A stretch of 64,000 nt of DNA, taken from the NCBI RefSeq assembly GCF_037203705.1, contig NZ_JBBCAT010000001.1:2143418-2207417 (forward strand), in the 5' to 3' direction. Of the stretch, positions 25,641 to 34,229 are shown piece by piece. The stretch is from Prosthecomicrobium sp. N25 (GTDB lineage: Bacteria > Pseudomonadota > Alphaproteobacteria > Rhizobiales > Ancalomicrobiaceae). Below the pieces are notes generated by a model. That model did not search any database. It saw only the letters and a list, made by a program, of their open reading frames with translations, and was not told the origin of the DNA. Within the stretch, counting starts at the first letter, position 1. Each line of letters begins with the position of its first letter. The position numbers and the translations under genes were made by a program.

Positions 25641-25666
25641 GGCCGGTCCCGCGACCGGCCTTTTTT
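25641..25666 (+). terminator. Rho-independent terminator of rpoZ
   Basis: Perfect stem GGCCGGTC (25641-25648) / GACCGGCC (25653-25660), flanked by AAA and a run of six T, so the helix can extend by three A-T pairs. Confidence 0.9.
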
Positions 25667-25885
25667 GCTGTCCGCCCGCCCCCCGGCCGCATCCTTAACG
25701 CGATGCAAAGGCGCCGATGCTGATATTCCGGTTGCGGGTCATCCTGCCCCGTTGCCGCGGCCCGGGTCTGTGACAAGATGAAAGGCTGCGCCGCCGCTCC
25801 GGAAGGCGCCGCCGTCTCCGGCCGGCGCGCGGACGGCCGGGCACGTCGAGGGAGGTGAGCGGATCCAGCTCGCGAGACCGAAGTC

Positions 25886-28111
25886 ATGATGCGTCAATAC
25901 GAACTGGTCGAGCGGGTGAAGCGCTACAACCCCAATGCCGACGAGGCCCTGCTCGACAAGGCCTACGTCTACGGCATGATGAAGCACGGCAGCCAGAAGC
26001 GCGCCTCCGGCGATCCCTACTTCTCCCATCCCCTCGAAGTCGCCGCCATCCTGACAGACCTGCGCTTCGACGACGCCTCGATCGCGGTCGCCCTGCTGCA
26101 CGACACCATCGAGGACACCGACGCCACCCGCGCCGAGATCGACGGGCTCTTCGGCGAGGAGATCGGCAACCTCGTCGAGAGCCTGACCAAGCTCAAGAAG
26201 CTCGACTTCGTCTCCAAGAAGACCGAGCAGGCGGAGAACTTCCGTCGCCTCCTGCTGGCGGTCGCCGACGACGTGCGCGTGCTCATCGTCAAGCTCGCCG
26301 ATCGTCTCCACAACATGCGCACGCTGCACTTCGTCCCCGAGGCGAAGCGCTTCCGCGTCGCCGAGGAGACGATGGAGATCTACGCCCCGCTGGCCGGCCG
26401 GCTCGGCATGCAGGGGATGCGCGAGGAGCTCGAGGATCTCGCCTTCCGGCACATGAACCCGGAGGCCTACCGCACCATCGCCCAGCGCCTGGAGGCGCTC
26501 TCCGCCGAGAACCGCGACCTCGCCCTCGTCATCGAGCAGGCCCTGACCGAGAAGCTCGGCGCCAGCCAGATCACCGCCAAGGTCAAGGGGCGCCTGAAGC
26601 GGCCCTATTCGATCTTCGTCAAGATGCAGCGCAAGGGCGTCAGCTTCGAGCAGCTCTCGGACATCTACGGCTTCCGCGTCACCGTCGCGACCCTGGAGGA
26701 ATGCTACCGCACGCTCGGCATCGTCCATTCGACCTGGCCGATGGTGCCCGGCCGCTTCAAGGACTACATCTCGACGCCCAAGCAGAACGACTACCGCTCC
26801 ATCCACACGACCGTCGTCGGGCCCGGCCGCCAGCGAGTCGAGCTGCAGATCCGCACCGACGAGATGCACCGCATCGCGGAGTACGGCATCGCCGCCCACG
26901 CCCTCTACAAGGACGGCGACCGCATCGCGGGCGGGCGCAACATCGCCAACCTGTCCGAGGCCTCGGGCGCCTACGCCTGGCTGCGCGAGACGATCGAGCG
27001 GCTGAACGACCCGAACCTCAACCCGGAGGAATTCCTCGAGAACACCAAGCTCGAGCTCTTCCACGACCAGGTCTTCTGCTTCACCCCGAAGGGCAAGATC
27101 ATCGCCCTGCCGCGCGGTGCGACCCCGATCGACTTCGCCTACGCGGTCCACACGGACGTCGGCAACACCTGCGTCGGCGCCAAGATCAACGGCCGCATCA
27201 TGCCGCTCATGACCGAGCTCGCCAACGGCGACGAGGTCGACATCATCCGCTCCAAGGCACAGGTGCCGCCCCCCGCCTGGGAGCAGATCGCCGTCACCGG
27301 CAAGGCCCGCGCCGCCATCCGCCGCGCCACCCGCGAGGCGGTCCGCAAGCAGTTCGGCGGGCTCGGCCGCCAGATCCTGGTGCGCGCCTTCGACCGCGCC
27401 GGCAAGCCCTTCGCGGACCAGACGCTGGAGGCCGTCCGGCACCGTCTCGGCCATTCCTCCGTGCAGGACCTGCTCGCCGCGGTCGGCCGGGGCGAGCTCA
27501 CCTCCGGGGCCGTGGTCAAGGCCGTGTACCCGGACTACCAGGACGACCGCGTCGGCGCCTCGCCGCGCGCCGGGGCGGGGGAGGGCTGGTTCGGCCTCGG
27601 GCAGGGCGGCAAGATGAAGTTCCGCGTCCCGGGGGCGACGGCGGTGCCCGACGACGAGCGCCCGATCCCCATCCGCGGCCTCTCCGGCGACCTCCCCGTC
27701 CGCTTCGCCCCGAACGGCGGCGCGGTCCCGGGCGACCGCATCGTCGGCATCCTGACCCCCGGCGAGGGCGTCACCATCTACCCGATCCAGTCCCCCGACC
27801 TGAAGGAGTTCGACGACCAGCCCGCCCGCTGGCTCGACGTCCGCTGGGACATCGACCCGGACGACCCGGTCCGCTTCCCGGCCCAGATCGCCCTGACCTC
27901 CCTCAACGAGCCCGGCTCCCTCGCCCAGATCGCCCAGGTCATCGCCGACAACGACGGCAACATCGACAACCTCAAGATGATCCGCAAGGGCGCCGACTTC
28001 CACGAGATGCTGATCGACCTGGAAGTCTGGGACCTCAAGCACCTCGCCCGCATCATCAACCAGCTCCGCACCAAGCCGATCATCTCGGCGGTGGACCGGG
28101 TGAACGGGTGA
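25886..28111 (+). CDS. rsh: Bifunctional (p)ppGpp synthetase/hydrolase (Rsh, RelA/SpoT family)
   Basis: A 741-residue cytoplasmic enzyme that makes and degrades the starvation alarmone. The hydrolase HD domain has SHPLEVAAIL (His48) and LHDTIEDT (His72-Asp73), both intact, so hydrolysis is expected. The synthetase domain (about 225-350) has FSDIYGFR-like SDIYGFRVTV, KDYISTPKQNDYRSIHTTV and ELQIRTDEMHRIAEYGIAAH. A TGS domain follows (about 385-445, VFCFTPKGKIIALPRGATPI), and an ACT domain ends the protein (LTSLNEPGSLAQIAQVIADN). Alphaproteobacteria usually carry just this one long enzyme. The start is the first of two adjacent ATGs. It is downstream of the rpoZ terminator, so it has its own promoter in 25667-25885. 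Confidence 0.96.
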   Translation: MMRQYELVERVKRYNPNADEALLDKAYVYGMMKHGSQKRASGDPYFSHPLEVAAILTDLRFDDASIAVALLHDTIEDTDATRAEIDGLFGEEIGNLVESLTKLKKLDFVSKKTEQAENFRRLLLAVADDVRVLIVKLADRLHNMRTLHFVPEAKRFRVAEETMEIYAPLAGRLGMQGMREELEDLAFRHMNPEAYRTIAQRLEALSAENRDLALVIEQALTEKLGASQITAKVKGRLKRPYSIFVKMQRKGVSFEQLSDIYGFRVTVATLEECYRTLGIVHSTWPMVPGRFKDYISTPKQNDYRSIHTTVVGPGRQRVELQIRTDEMHRIAEYGIAAHALYKDGDRIAGGRNIANLSEASGAYAWLRETIERLNDPNLNPEEFLENTKLELFHDQVFCFTPKGKIIALPRGATPIDFAYAVHTDVGNTCVGAKINGRIMPLMTELANGDEVDIIRSKAQVPPPAWEQIAVTGKARAAIRRATREAVRKQFGGLGRQILVRAFDRAGKPFADQTLEAVRHRLGHSSVQDLLAAVGRGELTSGAVVKAVYPDYQDDRVGASPRAGAGEGWFGLGQGGKMKFRVPGATAVPDDERPIPIRGLSGDLPVRFAPNGGAVPGDRIVGILTPGEGVTIYPIQSPDLKEFDDQPARWLDVRWDIDPDDPVRFPAQIALTSLNEPGSLAQIAQVIADNDGNIDNLKMIRKGADFHEMLIDLEVWDLKHLARIINQLRTKPIISAVDRVNG

Positions 28112-28635
28112 GGGGATGCCGGGGTCAGTCGTCCGATGCGGGATGACGCGTCGGGGAGGGAGGGAGTTAGTCCCCGCTGCCCACTGACCACGTCCCACCG
28201 CCCCCCAACTGGCCACGGCCTAGGCTCCGCCGCTACCCTGCTCCTTGCAGCCGCGCCGCTTGCGCGGCGTTGCCTTGAGGGGAAAACCTTCCCCCAGGTG
28301 TCACCCCGGCCATCGAGCCGGGGCCCATTGGCCCTTCGGCGCGGCGAGGCCCTCCGAACCGAAACTCCTCCCACCCGGCGCCGCCAATGGATCCCGGCGC
28401 GATGGCCGGGATGACACGCTGGGAGGGCTCGGAGATCTCTCCACTGCCCACTGCCCACTGCCCACTGCTCCCTGCCCACCAGTCTCCATGGCCCGCCGAC
28501 CACGGTCCCGGCTCCGCCGCCACCCTGCTCCTTGCAGCCGGCGCCGCTTGCGAGGCCGTGCCGCAGGAGGAAAGCCTTCCCCCAAGGTGTCACCCCTGCG
28601 CCATGGCCGGGATGACATGCGGGGAGGGCCGTGCT
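28112..28635. repeat. Intergenic repeat cluster between rsh and GIY-YIG gene
   Basis: 524 bases without a supported gene, made largely of repeats. A block of about 110-130 bases occurs twice: 28205-28310 and 28490-28605, both containing GCTCCGCCGC then ACCCTGCTCCTTGCAGCC, the word CCTTCCCCCAAGGTGTCACC (with small changes) and a GC hairpin. A short satellite of CCACTGC heptamers (28439-28470) lies between. Two inverted arms are annotated separately. Frames crossing it translate to low-complexity sequence. Confidence 0.75.
28300..28415. repeat. 32-bp inverted repeat pair (GTCAYCCCGGCC...CCAT type)
   Basis: The left arm 28300-28331 reads GTCACCCCGGCCATCGAGCC then GGGGCCCATTGG, and the right arm 28384-28415 reads CCAATGGATCCCGGCGCGAT then GGCCGGGATGAC. 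The arms are reverse complements with a few changes and are 52 bases apart. Each arm itself holds a short CCGGC/GCCGG hairpin. A third, partial arm ends the cluster at about 28607-28620 (CATGGCCGGGATGAC). This type of repeat is common between genes in Alphaproteobacteria. Confidence 0.8.
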
Positions 28636-28941
28636 TCAGGTCTCCTGGCCGGGAAACCAGTCCGCGGCGAGGTCGTGCCAGTCGGGGTTCTCCGCTTCGA
28701 TCATCTGGACCTTCCAGGCGCGCAGCCACCGCTTGATCGCCTTCTCGCGCCAGATCGCCTCCTCGATGTCGTGGTGCATCTCGAACCAGACCAGGCGCCG
28801 GCAGCCGTACAGCCAGGCGAAGCCTTTGGTCTGCCCGGTCCGATGCTGGTGCATGCGGGCTTCGAGATCGTTGGAGACGCCGACATAAAGCGTCCCCCGC
28901 TTCCGGCTGGCGAGGATGTATACCCAGTAACTCTTGTCCAT
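28636..28941 (-). CDS. GIY-YIG nuclease superfamily protein (small, stand-alone)
   Basis: A 101-residue single-domain protein. The GIY motif is VYI (7-9) and the YIG motif is YVG (19-21) in [18 protein letters not shown]; the catalytic Arg is Arg29, the metal Glu is in [10 protein letters not shown] (about residue 66), and the conserved [10 protein letters not shown] ends the fold. All catalytic positions look intact, so it is likely an active or recently active endonuclease. This YhbQ-like orphan group is widespread and poorly understood. It abuts an intergenic repeat cluster whose last repeat lies within 20 bases of its stop codon. The start is [10 protein letters not shown]. Confidence 0.88.
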   Translation of the reverse strand: MDKSYWVYILASRKRGTLYVGVSNDLEARMHQHRTGQTKGFAWLYGCRRLVWFEMHHDIEEAIWREKAIKRWLRAWKVQMIEAENPDWHDLAADWFPGQET

Positions 28942-29106
28942 AAGTGCGCTCCCCCGGCAAGGGACCAGAGGGACGGCGCTTTCGCAAAGCTATTCGCTCG
29001 AAGGCATGAATGCTCGATCGGGTGCCCGCGCCCACCCCCTTCACCCTCGACATCCCCCCGCCCACCCCCTATACCGGCGCCCCGGACCCAACCTCCGGAG
29101 CCTCCC

Positions 29107-29685
29107 ATGACCCGCGACGAAGTGCTCGACGTCTTCCGTTCCTGCGGGGCGATCCTGGAGGGGCATTTCATCCTGTCGTCGGGCCGGCGCTCGCCCGTCT
29201 TCATCCAGAAGGCCCGGGTCTTCCAGTATCCCGACAAGACCGAGATCGTCTGCCGGGCGCTCGCCGAGAAGATCCGCGAGCGGGTCGAGGGGCCGATCGA
29301 CTTCATCGTCTCGCCGGCGCTGGGCGGCATCGTGCCCGGCTACGAGACGGCCCGCGCACTCGGCGTCCCGGCGGTCTGGGTCGAGCGGGAAGGGGGCGAG
29401 ATGCGCCTGCGCCGCTTCGAGATCCCGGTCGGCGCTCGCGTGGTCATCGTCGAGGACATCGTCACCACCGGCCTCTCCTCGCGCGAGACGATCGCGGCCC
29501 TGCAGGCGGTCGGCGCCGAGGTCGTCGCCTGCGCCTGCCTCATCGACCGCTCCGACGGGGAAGCCTCGGTCGGCGTGCCGCTGATCGCGCTCGCCGGCTA
29601 CAAGGTGCCCGACTACCCCGCCGACGCGCTCCCGCCCGAACTCGCCGCGCTCCCGCCCGTGAAGCCCGGCAGCCGCAACATCTGA
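29107..29685 (+). CDS. pyrE: Orotate phosphoribosyltransferase
   Basis: A 192-residue enzyme that joins orotate to PRPP to give OMP in pyrimidine synthesis. The PRPP loop is [16 protein letters not shown] (about 118-133), [20 protein letters not shown] is the orotate/PRPP entry region and [20 protein letters not shown] follows. The length is typical of the shorter bacterial type. The start [10 protein letters not shown] is 3 bases after CCTCC, and GGAGCCTCCC upstream gives only a weak site. Confidence 0.95.
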   Translation: MTRDEVLDVFRSCGAILEGHFILSSGRRSPVFIQKARVFQYPDKTEIVCRALAEKIRERVEGPIDFIVSPALGGIVPGYETARALGVPAVWVEREGGEMRLRRFEIPVGARVVIVEDIVTTGLSSRETIAALQAVGAEVVACACLIDRSDGEASVGVPLIALAGYKVPDYPADALPPELAALPPVKPGSRNI

Positions 29686-29867
29686 CCGTCCGGCCCGGCG
29701 CGGCGGTTGCGCCGGTCCGGGGCCTTCCGCGAATCGCACCCGCCCGGCCCGCGGTCCGCGCCAGGATCGCCCGCCGGTTCACGCTTCGATACCAAGTTGC
29801 GAAAATCCTGATGGATGACGCCGCCGGACCCCTCCCGGCAGGGAAAGTCCTGTGCCACCATGACCTC

Positions 29868-30419
29868 ATGTCGCGTACCTCGCCCGCCGCATCAGCACTC
29901 GGCCGCCTCCGTCGCCTCGTCTTCCCGCCCTGCGGATGGCGCCGCGCGGCCCTCTACCACTGGAAGCGGCTGATCCGCCTGGACGGCACGGCCCACTCGG
30001 TCGCCTTCGGCGCCGCGATCGGCGTCTTCGTCAGCTTCACGCCGCTGCTCGGCGGGCGCATCTTCATCGCCGGGGCGATGGCGGCGGGCCTGCGCGCCAG
30101 CGTGCTGGCCGCCGTCGCCGGAACCCAATTCGGCAATCCGCTCGTCTACCCCGCCCTCTTCGTCGCCTGTGTCGAGTTCGGGGCCTGGATGCTGGGCGTC
30201 GAGGGATTGGGTGCCGCCGACCTGGCCCATCTGCGCAGCGTCCTGGGCCCCGCGCTCCTCGGCATAGCCGTGGCCGGAGGTCTCACCAGCCTTGCCGCCT
30301 ACGTCCTTGTCCTGAGGGGCGTTCGTGCCTATCAGAGGAAGCGGCGCGCGCGCATCGGGTCGGCGCGCCGGCTCGAGAGGACGGTCCCATGCGCGACGGC
30401 GGAGGCGAAGCCCATCTGA
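29868..30419 (+). CDS. DUF2062-domain membrane protein
   Basis: A 183-residue integral membrane protein of unknown function. [20 protein letters not shown] then [40 protein letters not shown] are typical DUF2062 motifs, with three to four membrane segments between about 45 and 155 and a basic C-terminal tail. The start MSRTSPAAS is in the right frame for the domain; an ATG 8 bases upstream is out of frame. Its 3' end overlaps the start of pdxJ by 31 bases, so both are on one transcript, but a functional link is not evident. Confidence 0.82.
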   Translation: MSRTSPAASALGRLRRLVFPPCGWRRAALYHWKRLIRLDGTAHSVAFGAAIGVFVSFTPLLGGRIFIAGAMAAGLRASVLAAVAGTQFGNPLVYPALFVACVEFGAWMLGVEGLGAADLAHLRSVLGPALLGIAVAGGLTSLAAYVLVLRGVRAYQRKRRARIGSARRLERTVPCATAEAKPI

Positions 30420-31159
30420 GGCTCGGGGTCAACATCGACCACGTCGCCACCATCCGCAACGCCCGCGGGGGCCGCGTCCCCGATCCCGTCCGCGCGGCCC
30501 GCCTGGCGGCGGCCGCCGGCGCCGACGGCATCACGGCGCACCTGCGCGAGGACCGCCGGCACATCCGCGACGAGGACATCGCGCGCCTGATGTCGGAGAT
30601 CGACCTGCCGCTCAACCTCGAGATGGCGGCCACCGAGGAGATGCTGGCGATCGCGCTGCGCCACAAGCCGCACGCCGCCTGCATCGTGCCGGAGCGCCGC
30701 GAGGAGCGGACCACCGAGGGCGGCCTCGACGCCGCCGGCCAGTTCGCCCACCTCGCCCCCATCGTCGGCCGCCTGGGCGAGGCCGGCATCCGCGTCTCCC
30801 TCTTCATCGAGGCCGATCCGCGCCAGTTCGACGCCGCCCGCGCGCTCGGCGCCCCCGTGGTCGAGATCCACACCGGCCGCTACTGCGACCTCCACAACGA
30901 CGGGGAGTTCGGGCCGCGCGATCGCGAACTCGTCCGCATCGCGGAAGCCGCGCGCTACGGCCGGTCCATCGGCCTGGAGGTCCATGCCGGCCACGGCCTC
31001 GCCTTCGACACTGTCGAGCCGGTCGCCGCCATCCCCGAGCTGAAGGAGCTGAACATCGGCCACTTCCTCATCGGTGAGGCGATCTTCGTCGGGCTGGAGG
31101 CCTCCATCCGCGAGATGCGCCGCTGCATGGACGTCGGCCGCGCCGCGGTCCGGGCCTGA
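30389..31159 (+). CDS. pdxJ: Pyridoxine 5'-phosphate synthase
   Basis: A 256-residue TIM-barrel enzyme that closes the ring of vitamin B6 from 1-deoxyxylulose 5-phosphate and 3-amino-2-oxopropyl phosphate. [19 protein letters not shown] (Asn/Asp/His phosphate and metal contacts), [26 protein letters not shown] (active-site Glu) and [14 protein letters not shown] (His) are the family signatures. The start [13 protein letters not shown] has GAGAGGAC upstream and lies inside the end of the DUF2062 gene. acpS follows 16 bases after the stop, the classic pdxJ-acpS pair. Confidence 0.96.
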   Translation: MRDGGGEAHLRLGVNIDHVATIRNARGGRVPDPVRAARLAAAAGADGITAHLREDRRHIRDEDIARLMSEIDLPLNLEMAATEEMLAIALRHKPHAACIVPERREERTTEGGLDAAGQFAHLAPIVGRLGEAGIRVSLFIEADPRQFDAARALGAPVVEIHTGRYCDLHNDGEFGPRDRELVRIAEAARYGRSIGLEVHAGHGLAFDTVEPVAAIPELKELNIGHFLIGEAIFVGLEASIREMRRCMDVGRAAVRA

Positions 31160-31175
31160 CCCGCGGGGACATCCC

Positions 31176-31592
31176 ATGATCATCGGCATCGGCTCCGACC
31201 TGATCGACATCCGCCGCATCGAGAAGACCCTCGCCCGCTTCGGCGACCGCTTCACCCACCGGGTCTTCACCGAGCTGGAGCGGGCGAAGTCCGACCGCCG
31301 CGAGGCGCGCGCCGCCTCCTACGCCAAGCGCTTCGCCGCCAAGGAAGCCTGCTCCAAGGCCCTCGGCACGGGCATCCGCATGGGCGTGAACTGGCGCGAG
31401 ATGGGGGTCGTGAACCTGCCCTCCGGCAAGCCGACCATCGAGCTGAAGGGCAGCGCCGCCGAGCGGCTCGCGTCCCTGACGCCGGAGGGCTTCGAGGCCC
31501 GCATCGACGTCACCATCACGGACGACTTCCCGCTCGCCCAGGCCTTCGTGGTGATCTCCGCCGTCCCGGTCGGGTGGCCGCGCGCAGGCTGA
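31176..31592 (+). CDS. acpS: Holo-[acyl-carrier-protein] synthase
   Basis: A 138-residue enzyme that transfers phosphopantetheine from CoA to acyl carrier protein. [20 protein letters not shown] has the metal-binding Asp, and [19 protein letters not shown] has the second acidic ligand (Glu) and the lysine. Alphaproteobacterial size. Part of the pdxJ-acpS-lepB-rnc-era series. Confidence 0.96.
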   Translation: MIIGIGSDLIDIRRIEKTLARFGDRFTHRVFTELERAKSDRREARAASYAKRFAAKEACSKALGTGIRMGVNWREMGVVNLPSGKPTIELKGSAAERLASLTPEGFEARIDVTITDDFPLAQAFVVISAVPVGWPRAG

Positions 31593-31697
31593 AGGGCCGG
31601 GGTCCGGGCCATCGTGGCGCCTCAATCGCCACGTTGGTTGCGGCGCACCGTTACCCGGGCTATTGACGAGCCGACCCCACGAGGTTCCAAGAGGCGC

Positions 31698-32450
31698 ATG
31701 AGCGTGTCCACCACCGACAAAAAAGAGCAGGCCGGCGGATTCGGCGAAACCGTCAAGGTCATCATCCACGCGCTCATCCTCGCCCTCCTGGTCCGGACCT
31801 TCCTGTTCCAGCCCTTCAACATCCCCTCCGGCTCGATGAAGTCGACCCTGCTGGTGGGCGACTATCTCTTCGTCTCGAAGTATTCGTACGGCTACAGCCG
31901 GTATTCGTTCCCCTTCGGCATCGTGCCCTTCTCCGGCCGCGTCTGGTCGGCGGAGCCGAAGCGCGGCGACGTCATCGTCTTCAAGCAGCCCCACGACGGC
32001 CAGGACTTCATCAAGCGCCTGATCGGCCTGCCGGGCGACCGGATCCAGATGAAGGCCGGCCGGCTCTACATCAACGGGGAGGCGGTCAAGCGCGAGCCCG
32101 CGCCCGACTTTACAGAGACCAACGCGTTCGGGGCCCAGTTCCGCGTCAAGCGCTGGCACGAGACCCTGCCCAACGGCGTCACCTACGACACGCTGGACCT
32201 CTACGACAACGGTCCCGCCGACAACACGCCGGAATACCTCGTGCCCGCCGGCCACTACTTCATGATGGGCGACAACCGCGACAACTCCACGGACAGTCGC
32301 GTGCTGGACGCGGTCGGCTACGTGCCCTTCGAGAACCTGATCGGCCGCGCCGAGATCCTGTTCTTCTCCATCGAGGAAGGCTCGGCGGTCTGGCAGGTGT
32401 GGAAGTGGCCGTGGTCGATCCGCTGGTCCCGCATCTTCGGGACTCTCTGA
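31698..32450 (+). CDS. lepB: Signal peptidase I
   Basis: A 250-residue inner-membrane protease that removes signal peptides from exported proteins. The single membrane anchor is IIHALILALLVRTFLFQPF (22-40). The Ser-Lys dyad is Ser46 in NIPSGSMKSTLL and Lys106 in DFIKRLIGLPGD. The FMMGDNRDNSTDSR box marks the family. The start MSVSTTDKKEQ is chosen over an upstream ATG because the region before it is not conserved. It precedes rnc by 28 bases. Confidence 0.96.
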   Translation: MSVSTTDKKEQAGGFGETVKVIIHALILALLVRTFLFQPFNIPSGSMKSTLLVGDYLFVSKYSYGYSRYSFPFGIVPFSGRVWSAEPKRGDVIVFKQPHDGQDFIKRLIGLPGDRIQMKAGRLYINGEAVKREPAPDFTETNAFGAQFRVKRWHETLPNGVTYDTLDLYDNGPADNTPEYLVPAGHYFMMGDNRDNSTDSRVLDAVGYVPFENLIGRAEILFFSIEEGSAVWQVWKWPWSIRWSRIFGTL

Positions 32451-32478
32451 GGATCCCGCCGCCGATGGATCACCCCCG

Positions 32479-33195
32479 ATGAGCGCCGCCCCGGACGGCC
32501 TGGCCGATCTCGAATCGCGCATTGGCTACGCCTTCAAGGACCGCCGGCTCCTGAAGCGTGCGCTGACCCATACCAGCGCCGTCTCGGCCGCCGCCGAGAG
32601 CTACCAGCGCCTGGAGTTCCTGGGCGACCGGGTCCTGGCCCTCGCGGTGGCCGACATGGCCTTCGCGGCCTTCCCGAAGGCGGACGAGGGCGAACTCGCC
32701 CGCCGCCTGAACGCCCTCGTCAAGCGGGAGACCTGCGCCGAGATCGGCCGCCGGCTCGGCTTCGGCGACATGGTCAGGCTCGGCGCCGGCGAGGCGCAGA
32801 CCGGCGGACGCAACCGCGCCGCCATCCTCGGCGACGTGGCCGAGGCCGTGATCGCGGCGATCTACCTCGACGGCGGCTTCACGCCCGCCTACGACTTCGT
32901 GGTCCGCAACTGGCGCGACTCCATGATGTCGGCCCGCGGCCCCCTGCGCGACGCCAAGACCACGCTGCAGGAATGGGTGCAGGGCCGCGGCCTCGCCGCG
33001 CCCGTCTATCGCGAGGTCGGCCGCACCGGTCCCGACCACGACCCGGAATTCACCATCGCGGTCGAGATCGCGGGCGTCGCCGGCGGCGAGGGCCGCGGCC
33101 GGTCGAAGCGCGAGGCCGAGCAGAACGCCGCGACCGCCATCCTGGTGCGCGAAGGTCTGTGGACCGACGCCGAGGCCGCGGGGCAGGGCGGCTGA
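32479..33195 (+). CDS. rnc: Ribonuclease III
   Basis: A 238-residue double-stranded RNA endonuclease needed for rRNA and mRNA processing. The signature RLEFLGDRVLALAV holds Glu46 and Asp50; the second acidic pair is in ILGDVAEAVIAAIYLDGGF. A C-terminal double-strand RNA-binding domain covers about 155-228 (KTTLQEWVQGRGLAAPVYRE ... GRGRSKREAEQNAA). It ends 53 bases before era. Confidence 0.97.
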   Translation: MSAAPDGLADLESRIGYAFKDRRLLKRALTHTSAVSAAAESYQRLEFLGDRVLALAVADMAFAAFPKADEGELARRLNALVKRETCAEIGRRLGFGDMVRLGAGEAQTGGRNRAAILGDVAEAVIAAIYLDGGFTPAYDFVVRNWRDSMMSARGPLRDAKTTLQEWVQGRGLAAPVYREVGRTGPDHDPEFTIAVEIAGVAGGEGRGRSKREAEQNAATAILVREGLWTDAEAAGQGG

Positions 33196-33248
33196 CCCCG
33201 CCCGCCGCCGCCCTCGCGCCCCGCCGCTCCAGCCTGTAGACTGCCCTC

Positions 33249-34163
33249 ATGTCCCAGCCCACCGCCCAACCGACCCGCGCCGGCTTCGTCGCCCTCATCG
33301 GCGCCCCCAACGCCGGCAAGTCCACGCTCCTGAACCAGCTCGTCGGGTCCAAGGTCTCGATCGTCACCCACAAGGTCCAGACGACCCGCAACCTGATCCG
33401 CGGCATCGCCCTCCACGACGGCGCGCAGATCATCTACGTCGACACGCCCGGCATCTTCCGCCCGCGCCGGCGGCTCGACCGGGCGATGGTCTCGACCGCC
33501 TGGGGCGGGGCCGCCGACGCCGATCTGGTCGCCGTCCTGGTGGACGCCAAGAAGGGCCTCGACGACGGCGCGCTCGGCGTGCTGGAGAGGCTCGGCGATG
33601 TGCGTCAGCCCAAGGTGCTGATCCTCAACAAGGTCGACCTCGTCCGCCGCGACACCCTGCTGGCGCTCGCCGCGGAGGCGAGCCGGCACGCCACCTTCGA
33701 GGCGGTTTTCATGGTCTCCGCCCTGACCGGCGACGGCGTCCCGGACGTCACCGCCTGGTTCGCCGCCCATGTCCCGGCCGGCCCCTGGCTCTACCCGGAG
33801 GACCAGATCTCCGACCTGCCGATCCGCCAGCTCGCCGCGGAGATCACCCGCGAGAAGGTGTTCCTCCGCCTCCACGACGAACTCCCCTACGAGTCCACCG
33901 TCGAGACCGAGCAGTGGAAGGAGCTGAAGGACGGCTCCGTCCGCGTCGAGCAGGTCATCTACGTCACCCGCGACAGCCAGAAGCGCATCGTCCTCGGCGA
34001 GAAGGGCCAGACCGTCAAGGCGATCTCCATGGCGGCGCGCAAGGAGATCGCCGAGATGGCCGAGAAGCCGGTCCACCTCTTCCTTTTCGTCAAGGTGCGC
34101 GAGAACTGGTCCGACGATCCGGAGCGCTACCGCGAGATGGGGCTCGAGTTCCCGAAGGCCTGA
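33249..34163 (+). CDS. era: GTPase Era
   Basis: A 304-residue GTPase that binds the 3' end of 16S rRNA during small-subunit assembly. G1 is IGAPNAGKSTLLN (18-30), G3 is VDTPGIF and G4 is LNKVDLV. The KH RNA-binding domain occupies the C-terminal 80 residues, including GEKGQTVKAISMAARKEIAE. The order rnc-era is conserved across proteobacteria; recO usually follows, but a glycosyltransferase intervenes here. Confidence 0.97.
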   Translation: MSQPTAQPTRAGFVALIGAPNAGKSTLLNQLVGSKVSIVTHKVQTTRNLIRGIALHDGAQIIYVDTPGIFRPRRRLDRAMVSTAWGGAADADLVAVLVDAKKGLDDGALGVLERLGDVRQPKVLILNKVDLVRRDTLLALAAEASRHATFEAVFMVSALTGDGVPDVTAWFAAHVPAGPWLYPEDQISDLPIRQLAAEITREKVFLRLHDELPYESTVETEQWKELKDGSVRVEQVIYVTRDSQKRIVLGEKGQTVKAISMAARKEIAEMAEKPVHLFLFVKVRENWSDDPERYREMGLEFPKA

Positions 34164-34229
34164 GCCGCAGGCGGTTGCGGCGGCAGTGCGACTCGTGCAG
34201 TTCTGCTGGCCGAAGGCCCCGGTTTCGCG

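Noticed and set aside
25739-28216. 825-codon minus-strand frame opposite rsh
   Set aside because: Shadow of a highly conserved enzyme; composition is Asp/Val/Leu/Gly noise.
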